From Alphaproteobacteria bacterium (GTDB lineage: Bacteria > Pseudomonadota > Alphaproteobacteria > Micavibrionales > Micavibrionaceae), in assembly GCA_023301785.1 (NCBI GenBank), contig JALZUF010000010.1:1-5641 (forward strand): a stretch of 5,641 bases of DNA. Reading direction: 5' to 3'. A model generated the notes under the pieces. It did not search any database, was not told the origin of the DNA, and saw only the letters and a program-made list of their open reading frames with translations. Below are positions 1-5,520 of this stretch, piece by piece. A program made the position numbers and the translations under genes. The number at the start of each line of letters is the position of its first letter. Positions within the stretch are counted from its first letter, which is position 1.

Positions 1-1881
1 ATTATTCCTTCAAGAGTAATTACTCCTTCATAATCCCCATCACATTTGAATCTAAAAGGTTGCCTCTGATCCAAAGCTAGGACAAATTCTGAAGGGTTCA
101 ATTGTACAAAGTAGTCCTTGTGTGGGACAGGTTTCAAAGGACAGGATAATCGAACCATTTCATCCTCATTCCAAAATAAGGCTGATAAACAGCTAGCAGC
201 ATGATCAAAACCCAAAACGGACTGGTGCGGGCAGTAATAAAAATGTTGCAGTACTTTGCATGCACTCAAATCCCTAGGTGATAATTCCTTGTAGTCATCC
301 TTACGAGAGGGCCCTACTGCTATGTGGGTCCTGAATGGCTCTACTTGGAAAAATTGAGAATGGTTCGATAGCCTGATCGGAGCGGGTATAAATTCATATA
401 ATTTCAGTTGTCGCGAATGATCACCTACAGGAACATGAACAAAAATATCTAATGTGAAATTTGGCAACATTACGTAGGAAGTTTCTAACTGATAGACGTC
501 ATTTTTGTCCTCTATCAATAAATCTTTAAAATCCTGTCTCAGGTCAGCGCTTAGCTGGGTCAAGGCTTCATTCACGAAAGGAGGATGCACAATAGCACTA
601 TTTAATCTGTGGCTACTTTTCAGCTGCTCTATCCCTGCATAGATATAGGAATACTGACCAAAAACTTCGCTCCTTAAGCTCACCGCTGTGTCATACTCAT
701 CTTCTAGGTGTTCATATCTTTCAGTATAGCTCAAAGCCGTCCTCATACTTTGAGTGATGGTTTCCAACTGCATCACATGATCCTGCATTATTTTCAAATG
801 ACGAGTATCCTCATTTACAGCCCTCACTGTGGCATCAGTGGTAGAGCTGCCGAACCCCAAATATTCCATGATATTGTCCCACTGGGACAACAGCACGACC
901 CCTCCCAAGGCCAGGGCTCCTACCACTGCCTGACGTTTAGGGCGCATCTCAGAAAGAGGTTGAGGAGGGGCATATCTAAACGGCTGCACTTCAGCGAACC
1001 GAAAGGGATTTGGCACCGACCTTTCAGCCCTCACTCCCTGCCATTTCTGCATCTCCATGTAGGCCTGACGAAGCACCTCAGGGTCCCTAGAGGCCATCCA
1101 TAGAGAGTAGTCCCGGGCGACTGGGCTCTGAGGGGAGAACTGAGGATGGTCAGGTAGAACTTCTGGAATAAACCAGGAAGTGCAGGTCCTCTCCAACGAT
1201 GCCGTGGTGTCGGGGCCCAAGAGGTCAGAACGAGAGCACTCCCTGGTAGGCGGGAGTTGACCAAACAGCGGGGTGTGCAAACTAGACTGATAGGGTTCAG
1301 CAGTAGGCAGAGATTCAGGAGTTGGACGACTTAATTTTTCCTTCTTGCCTTTTTCTCTCACTGCTGACGCAAACCTCCCTGACCGGAGGACGTTGAAGGC
1401 GACGTAGCCTTTATCGTAAACATCATCATAGCCAAGGGTTAACAGTTGGTCCCGGGCCCTCCCTAGGAACTCCGCGCATAATCGGTCCTGCACCAGTAAT
1501 TTGGCAGCCATTGACATCTGGTGTTCGTTCTCAGCTGCAGCCGATGCAGCAGTGTGTATGAACTGGCATGTGTCCTGGACATGACTGAGGGATGCATTCA
1601 AATCAAGTCGAATATGAAGATGGGCAAACTGGTAGACCTCGTAGAACACCCCTGAAAACATTATAAAGAAACCACTCTTTAATCCTTTGCCTTTCCTCAA
1701 TCAATTAATAATTCTTGTCAGGTATACTCTTACCTATTTCCGCAAAATGTATGGAATGCTCGGCAGTAGACAGAGTGAACCGTAACTCGATAAACTTATC
1801 ATATTCTGGATCCTCTTCCCATATAGGGACGCCCAGAATTTCTGGCAAGACACTGAATAATATGAACAGCAATATTTTCAT
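1..1881 (-). CDS. env: F-type envelope glycoprotein (errantivirus/baculovirus F-like), two exons, C-terminus outside window
   Basis: Predicted class I membrane fusion glycoprotein, antisense to gag-pol. Exon 1 (1881-1734) starts at an ATG with A at -3 and begins MKILLFILFSVLPEILG, a signal peptide. Exon 2 (1651 down to 1) is open with no stop for 550 codons, so 599 residues are visible. A furin-type site R286-P-K-R289 precedes a hydrophobic fusion peptide (QAVVGALALGGVVLL, 290-304), which splits the protein into an SU-like part and a fusion subunit. Residues about 325-420 are helical with heptad spacing. L467-Y-E-F-I-P-A-P-I475 followed by a Cys-rich stretch (CKVLQHFYYCP and later Cys) matches the pattern I know from gypsy-type Env. 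N-glycosylation sequons are at N68, N447 and N479. The transmembrane anchor is not in the window. Family assignment is from motifs and domain order, without a search. It could instead be a domesticated, Iris-like host env gene. Confidence 0.85.
933..944 (-). other. Furin-type cleavage site (R-P-K-R) of the Env-like protein
   Basis: Codons CGC CCT AAA CGT encode R286-P-K-R289, fitting the R-X-K/R-R proprotein convertase consensus. The next 15 residues are hydrophobic and Gly/Ala/Val/Leu-rich, as expected for a fusion peptide exposed by cleavage. This adjacency is one of the strongest reasons for calling the gene an envelope protein. Confidence 0.75.
1652..1733 (-). other. Intron in the antisense env-like gene (82 nt)
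   Basis: Read on the minus strand, the donor is G|GTAAGAGT at 1733 and the acceptor is GTTTTCAG|GGG ending at 1652, with T-rich sequence just before the AG. Removing it joins codon 49 (ATA) through a split GGG codon to the 550-codon exon 2 in frame. Without splicing, the exon 1 frame stops nine codons into the intron (TAA), and exon 2 has no upstream ATG linked to a signal peptide. The length of 82 is not a multiple of three, so splicing is needed for the fusion. Branch-point candidates are TTAAT-like sequences mid-intron. Splicing is inferred from signals only. Confidence 0.8.
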
Positions 1882-1909
1882 TATGCTGCACTTTTAAATC
1901 GCAAATTGG

Positions 1910-1943
1910 AACTAACTAATTTTCCCAAAATTTGTCTATTTAT
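1910..1943 (-). promoter_or_regulatory. Candidate core promoter for the env-like gene
   Basis: On the minus strand, ATAAATA (1943-1937) lies 30 nt upstream of an initiator-like TTAGTT (1915-1910). The expected start at A1913 would leave a 5' leader of about 31 nt before the ATG at 1881. The spacing suits a TATA-plus-initiator promoter, but both elements are short and the region is AT-rich, so chance occurrence is possible. Confidence 0.4.
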
Positions 1944-2091
1944 GTGCATCCCAATCAAACGCATCATGTTGCATCAAGATCCATTTCTCAACCCGATCAA
2001 AACATTCAAGCGGCTCCAGACTGGTCGACGACAAAATAATTTCCTTGGCCTGAAGTCAAGGACACACATACTTACGTCAAGAAAAATCATC

Positions 2092-2106
2092 GGAGGAAAA
2101 GAAGAA
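2092..2106 (+). other. Purine tract, candidate polypurine tract
   Basis: Fifteen consecutive purines (GGAGGAAAAGAAGAA), followed after a short T/A run by another purine-rich stretch (2110-2120). In LTR elements such a tract sits directly 5' of the 3' LTR and primes plus-strand synthesis. If this one serves that role, the region before gag would be the 3' LTR of an upstream copy. No clear LTR terminus abuts it, so the role is uncertain. Confidence 0.3.
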
Positions 2107-2261
2107 TTTAAAGAACGAAGCCGTGCTTGTCTCAGCACATTATTAAGAACGTATAGTTTAACCCCATGTTTCTATGTCGCCAATATTTCGCACGATTTCT
2201 CTGACCCGACCGAACTAGTATTATCCAGATTTCAGTATTTATGTAATGTATAATTGATGAG

Positions 2262-2296
2262 TATATAAGGCCATGCTATGATAGAATAAAATCAGT
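2262..2296 (+). promoter_or_regulatory. Core promoter of gag-pol (TATA box plus TCAGT initiator)
   Basis: TATATAAGG begins at 2262, and an initiator TCAGTT lies at 2292-2297 with its A at 2294, 32 nt from the first T of the TATA box. TCAGT is the initiator consensus best known from arthropods. Transcription from 2294 would place the primer binding site 27 nt into the RNA and gag's ATG 165 nt in. Transcription start is inferred. Confidence 0.6.
2285..2290 (+). terminator. Poly(A) signal AATAAA in the putative LTR
   Basis: A canonical AATAAA lies just upstream of the inferred start site. Cleavage 15-30 nt downstream would fall at about 2305-2320, near the inferred LTR end. That implies a short R region and very little U5, an arrangement that lets the signal be ignored in the 5' LTR (not transcribed) and used in the 3' LTR. 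Confidence 0.45.
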
Positions 2297-2320
2297 TCCG
2301 ATATTGACGACGTCATTTTA

Positions 2321-2331
2321 TGGTGGCAGCG
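2321..2331 (+). other. Primer binding site, tRNA-Leu type
   Basis: TGGTGGCAGCG is complementary to the 3' end of tRNA-Leu (AAG/UAG) as I recall it, whose acceptor end reads CGCTGCCA plus the added CCA; the match covers 11 nt and then diverges. It lies 5 nt after the inferred CA end of the LTR and upstream of gag, the expected position for minus-strand priming. The tRNA identity is from memory and was not searched. The following leader (2332-2458) has no supported gene and would carry any packaging signal. Confidence 0.55.
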
Positions 2332-2458
2332 CTTGCTGTATTGACGGACGTTCTGCGATAAACAAATCGGAAGGGAAAAAGGAAATTGTCTAGACTCTGT
2401 CTGTGACAAACTGACTGACTAAAACTCAAGAGTGTTTCCCAGTTCAAGAGAATAACAT

Positions 2459-4228
2459 ATGGCACAGAGGGGAAATAAAAGAGAAGAAATAGAAGTTGAG
2501 ATAAAAGCCGAGAAAGAAATAAAAACTGAGATAAAGGACGAGAAAGATTTTGAGAAAGACTCGTATAGTGAGACAAATGTCGGGAAACCAGAACCTCAAT
2601 CCACATACATTTATTGTGAGGGAGGTTGGAGAAGAAGAAGCAGATCGACTGAGTCAATTGTCCAAAGGACAACTGTACCAGGAAAATTTATCTTTGATAC
2701 ACGAAACTCTGGTCAGATTGGATTACCACATCCAGAGGGTAGGAGAAGCTATTTCAGACGAAGCTCGTCTGCACCAACCCCCTTCTGCTGGCCTGATTTC
2801 TCTATTAGCCGAGAAACAAAGAGAGAAAGCCGAGTGGGAGACTATCCAGATACAGATAAAACTGGAATATTCAGAGTACCTTCGAGAAATAAGGGTAGCG
2901 ACCCGAACAGCCAGAGAACAAAGGCAGGCTCAAATACAGACCCTCAGAGACAGGAGGGAAGGTATCCAACCCTGCACATGGGAGATCGTGTTGGAGAAGA
3001 GGAAAGACGAAGACAAGCCGAAATAGAACCAGAAATTATCATATTGGAAGAAGACGAAGTAGAAGTAGAAGTAGAAGTTCACCCCGCACCAGCTGGTCCT
3101 CAAGCACCTGCTGAAGAATTGCTAACGGATAGTGACTCAGACGCAGACGACAATAACATACTACCAGCCATCATGGCTGTACAGGGCAATCAGCTCACGT
3201 CAATCCCGATATACTCTGGCACACAAGGTCTAGAAGCATTAAATTATGCTGAGGCCATCGACGGAGCTTTGGTCCAATTCGGGTGGACCCAGGCTCAAGC
3301 CGCCCAAGCCGCAATCAGCAGAGGTGGATCAGCAGTGGCGAACTGGATCAGGGGCGAACGAGCGGCAGGAATTACATACACTGCATGGAACCAAGCTGCT
3401 GCAGCTGGAGTAGTTAACATGAGGCCGGCCTTTATCACCAGGTTCGGTCCAGTGTATACTACTAGTGGGGCTGTGTCTGCAATTGCAGACCTCAAACAAC
3501 GACAAAACGAGACTGCGGCAGACTTTATGGATAGAGTCAAGGTTTCAGTGGACATGCTCCACTACAACGTCCCTGAGGCAGACCGGAATAATGCTTTTCG
3601 TCAGAGCTACGCCAGGCTGGTGGTAGCTCAATTTGGCGGGGGCATTCATGACTCCATCAGAAGAACTGTCTTTGGTGTTCCAGTACCACCCAACACCATA
3701 CAGGCTGTTTTAGAGGCAGCTACAGCAGCCGAAGCTGAACAATCATCGAAATTAACGAAGCTCGTTAATGAGATAGAAGAAGGGGAGCTAACTGAAAATA
3801 CCGACACTACCGACAAGCCCAAGCCCAGTGAGTTCGAACTACTCACGAAAAAAGTGGATGACGTCCTGGCTATCTCCAGACAAGGAGGACTGCAACGGCC
3901 TAGAGGTAGAGGAGGATTCCGACCTGACTACTCCCAATTCCGCTGCTACAACTGTAACAACATCGGTCATCTCAGGAGGAATTGTCCTAAGCCTCAATCC
4001 TCTTTCCAGGTGGCTGGAAGAGGCCATGGAAATTCAAGAGGATACACCACTCGTAGAGGCCGTTATCAGCAGAATTTCGGGCCAGGCAGAGCTCGACCAT
4101 TCGGTGGTTACAACCAAGGCGGGAACAGAGGACGATCAGCCACATTTGAAATAGACCATGAAAGAAACGATTATGGATGGGACACTCCTTTCGGGCCCTC
4201 GGGAAACGGGCACGGGGAATGGTTCTAG
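2459..4228 (+). CDS. gag: Gag polyprotein (capsid and CCHC nucleocapsid)
   Basis: Structural polyprotein that assembles the particle and binds genomic RNA, 589 residues from the ATG at 2459. Residues about 1-50 are Lys/Glu-rich. Residues about 55-190 are Arg/Ser-rich and look disordered, overlying a better-looking second frame. An acidic block (EEDEVEVEVEV) follows. The capsid-like part runs about 239-430 from M239, which has a strong Kozak context (ccatcATGG at 3173). It includes a major-homology-like motif Q349-N-E-x4-F356-x2-R359. The nucleocapsid has one zinc knuckle, C496-x2-C499-x4-H504-x4-C509, flanked by RGG/RG-rich RNA-binding stretches. The gag stop at 4226-4228 lies in the loop of the frameshift hairpin. 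The ATG at 2459 has only a moderate context (C at -3, G at +4), so starts at 2577 (other frame) or 3173 by leaky scanning are possible. Capsid and knuckle calls are firm; processing sites are not visible. Confidence 0.9.
   Translation: MAQRGNKREEIEVEIKAEKEIKTEIKDEKDFEKDSYSETNVGKPEPQSTYIYCEGGWRRRSRSTESIVQRTTVPGKFIFDTRNSGQIGLPHPEGRRSYFRRSSSAPTPFCWPDFSISRETKRESRVGDYPDTDKTGIFRVPSRNKGSDPNSQRTKAGSNTDPQRQEGRYPTLHMGDRVGEEERRRQAEIEPEIIILEEDEVEVEVEVHPAPAGPQAPAEELLTDSDSDADDNNILPAIMAVQGNQLTSIPIYSGTQGLEALNYAEAIDGALVQFGWTQAQAAQAAISRGGSAVANWIRGERAAGITYTAWNQAAAAGVVNMRPAFITRFGPVYTTSGAVSAIADLKQRQNETAADFMDRVKVSVDMLHYNVPEADRNNAFRQSYARLVVAQFGGGIHDSIRRTVFGVPVPPNTIQAVLEAATAAEAEQSSKLTKLVNEIEEGELTENTDTTDKPKPSEFELLTKKVDDVLAISRQGGLQRPRGRGGFRPDYSQFRCYNCNNIGHLRRNCPKPQSSFQVAGRGHGNSRGYTTRRGRYQQNFGPGRARPFGGYNQGGNRGRSATFEIDHERNDYGWDTPFGPSGNGHGEWF
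2577..3026 (+). CDS. Overlapping ORF inside the gag N-terminal region, helical/coiled-coil protein
   Basis: A 149-codon frame from ATG 2577 (MSGNQNLNPH...) to the TAG at 3024-3026, in the +1 frame relative to gag. Its product looks more like a real folded protein than the gag frame over the same bases: it is rich in Leu, Glu, Gln, Arg and Ile with amphipathic helix spacing (e.g. LSLIHETLVRLDYHIQRV, and later LREIRVATRTAREQRQAQI). The gag frame here is Ser/Arg/Pro-rich and featureless. Two readings are possible. One is a true overprinted accessory protein, or alternative Gag N-terminus, reached by leaky scanning. The other is that this is the ancestral Gag N-terminal frame, detached by two compensating indels. 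A -1 shift near 3020 would rejoin it to capsid, but I see no slippery heptamer there. Function unknown. Confidence 0.45.
   Translation: MSGNQNLNPHTFIVREVGEEEADRLSQLSKGQLYQENLSLIHETLVRLDYHIQRVGEAISDEARLHQPPSAGLISLLAEKQREKAEWETIQIQIKLEYSEYLREIRVATRTAREQRQAQIQTLRDRREGIQPCTWEIVLEKRKDEDKPK
3056..3079 (+). repeat. GAAGTA hexamer microsatellite within gag
   Basis: Three perfect GAAGTA units plus a near-perfect fourth (GAAGTT) encode the Glu-Val run EVEVEVEV of the acidic linker before capsid. Expansion or contraction by whole units would keep gag in frame. Confidence 0.7.
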
Positions 4229-4246
4229 CGGCAAAACGCATTCCCC
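4201..4246 (+). promoter_or_regulatory. -1 ribosomal frameshift signal between gag and pol
   Basis: Slippery heptamer G GGA AAC (4201-4207) sits in the correct phase of gag (codons TCG-GGA-AAC), the same heptamer used by Mason-Pfizer monkey virus and FIV. After a 6-nt spacer, GGGGAATG (4214-4221) pairs perfectly with CATTCCCC (4239-4246) around a 17-nt loop that contains the gag stop codon. Slippage by -1 continues in the pol frame at CGG 4207, giving Gag residue N583 followed by R-A-R-G-M. Loop bases GCGG (4228-4231) could pair with CCGC at 4268-4271 as a pseudoknot; that part is speculative. Confidence 0.85.
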
Positions 4247-5520
4247 AAGTAATTCTCACCTGCCTAACCGCGTTCACTAGCTGTTTCAAGCCCAGAGCCG
4301 ACCGACCGACTTCACCTATCTACATTGGTAATGAGTGCATCAATGCCTTGTTTGACACCGGATCAGCTGTCACTTTGTGTGACAGCGAAATTAGGGTACC
4401 ACTGTCAGCCAAACCCTCTCTCATACCAAGGCAAGAAGTCCCCAACCTACACTCAGCCAATGGCAGCCAATTGGAGATAGTTCGAGCCCTCACCGTGACC
4501 ATTTCCCTGGATGAAAACCATCGATACAGGCATCCTGTAATATTTGTCAGAGGACTCCAGGTGCCTTGCATTATTGGAATGGACTTCATGCGGAAGGCGA
4601 AGGTCCTAATTGATACAGGAGGCAATCAAATCCGCCTCACCCAAGCTAAAGAGGAAATGCTGTACGAACCATCACCTCCCAGACGGCCATTCCGTGCTCC
4701 TACTGCCCCCAGTCCTAAAAACCAAGAACTTAGTTCGGATGGATCGTCTTCGGAGGACTCATTTGTCATCTGTAGCTCGTCAGATGTCACCATACCTCCT
4801 ATGGAAGAAGCTAAGGTAACCTGTGTCAGTCCAGTACCTTTCAATTCAGGCATCACTGAATCTTTATTATGTGATAAAACTTATGTAATGGATGGGATTG
4901 TGAAAACTTCGGATTCAAACAAGGCTTTGTGTAATATTGTAGCTGTCAATTTCGACTCCCAACCAATATTTATACCAAAAAACACCCCTATGGCAAAAAT
5001 TAATTTAATCTCTTTAGATCAGGTTGCCCCAATTTCATCCATCTTAACTGTTACAAACAAACGCATTTCACCTGTAGACATTAGTCATGTCCAGAGCATA
5101 AAGCTAGACCACCTGCCGGAAAATTACAAGGAACAGTACCGCCAACTATTATATTCTTATGCTGATGTGTTTTCTAAACATGATCTAGATGTAGGGCATA
5201 GCAAAACCATGCCACACAAGGTACGATTGACCGACCCAAATAAAATTGTGTCAGTCAATCAATACAGACTACCTTATCATTTAAAAGAGGTTGCCATTGA
5301 TTACGTTGAGAAGCTGCTCAAGTCAGGAGTAATTAGACCTAGCACATCCGTGTTTAATTCTCCTTTGATGCTTGTAAAAAAGCCAAATGCAGACCCTACC
5401 AAACCCTTGGGCGAGCAATATCGCCTGGTCCATAATGGCAAACAAGTACGAGATAGTACATCCTCCTTTGGACAGGGGTCGCTAGTGAAAATAGTTATAT
5501 ACCCAATTTTTGCAGGCTAG
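4207..5520 (+). CDS. pol: Pol polyprotein, truncated: protease, linker, N-terminal reverse transcriptase
   Basis: Expressed as Gag-Pol by -1 frameshifting; the frame is open from 4162 and the first decoded pol codon is 4207. Residues are counted from the in-frame ATG at 4177. The aspartic protease has catalytic F-D60-T-G-S-A (DTG at 4354-4362) and the second hallmark I-I-G-M-D-F-M (4570-4590). A Pro/Ser-rich stretch and a beta-rich linker typical of Ty3/gypsy pol follow. Reverse transcriptase begins at about 5212 with fingers motifs (YRLPYHLKE, LLKSGVIRPSTSVFNSPLMLVKKP) and reaches YRLVHN at 5419-5436. Homology then fades between 5437 and 5473, and a stop comes at 5518. The YxDD active site, RNase H and integrase are absent, so this copy cannot supply reverse transcription unless pol resumes beyond the window. 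The ATG at 4177 is probably not a true start, because the frameshift signal explains expression. Confidence 0.88.
   Translation, partial: RARGMVLAAKRIPQVILTCLTAFTSCFKPRADRPTSPIYIGNECINALFDTGSAVTLCDSEIRVPLSAKPSLIPRQEVPNLHSANGSQLEIVRALTVTISLDENHRYRHPVIFVRGLQVPCIIGMDFMRKAKVLIDTGGNQIRLTQAKEEMLYEPSPPRRPFRAPTAPSPKNQELSSDGSSSEDSFVICSSSDVTIPPMEEAKVTCVSPVPFNSGITESLLCDKTYVMDGIVKTSDSNKALCNIVAVNFDSQPIFIPKNTPMAKINLISLDQVAPISSILTVTNKRISPVDISHVQSIKLDHLPENYKEQYRQLLYSYADVFSKHDLDVGHSKTMPHKVRLTDPNKIVSVNQYRLPYHLKEVAIDYVEKLLKSGVIRPSTSVFNSPLMLVKKPNADPTKPLGEQYRLVHNGKQVRDSTSSFGQGSLVKIVIYPIFAG

Larger units (their letters stand above)
2107..2315 (+). repeat. Putative LTR (3' end supported, 5' boundary uncertain)
   Basis: Element order fits a compact LTR: TATA box at 2262, AATAAA at 2285, initiator at about 2294, a CA end at 2314-2315, then a 5-nt spacer and the primer binding site at 2321. 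Only the right end is well supported. The left end is set here at the end of the purine tract; other TG starts at 2124, 2129 or 2051 are possible. No second copy was found by eye in the window, so the defining test of an LTR (two matching copies) cannot be made. The remaining DNA from 1944 to 2091 is AT-rich with no feature I can support. Confidence 0.4.

Noticed and set aside
708..1103. 131-codon plus-strand open frame
   Set aside because: It lies opposite exon 2 of the env-like gene, has no recognisable motif, and its composition (His, Pro, Ser-rich) looks like an antisense shadow.
1031..1264. 77-codon minus-strand open frame
   Set aside because: It is the wrong frame within env exon 2; the long frame over the same bases carries the signal peptide, cleavage site and fusion peptide.
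1906..2253. 115-codon plus-strand open frame between env and gag
   Set aside because: It covers the putative promoter/LTR region, ends before the TATA box, and shows no domain or credible composition.
2308..2315. CGACGTCA as a CRE-type regulatory site
   Set aside because: It is one base off the palindromic CRE consensus and falls at the inferred LTR end, where a CA terminus is expected anyway.
2313..2672. 119-codon minus-strand open frame rich in Ser, Leu and Phe
   Set aside because: It is the complement of the purine-rich leader and gag start; the hydrophobic look comes from reading GA-rich DNA backwards.
4177..4179. ATG as an independent pol start
   Set aside because: It lies before the gag stop, and a complete in-phase -1 frameshift signal at 4201-4246 explains pol expression better.
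3295..4289. Several 60-110 codon frames on both strands over capsid, nucleocapsid and the gag-pol junction
   Set aside because: All overlap well-supported gag and pol coding sequence and carry no motif of their own.
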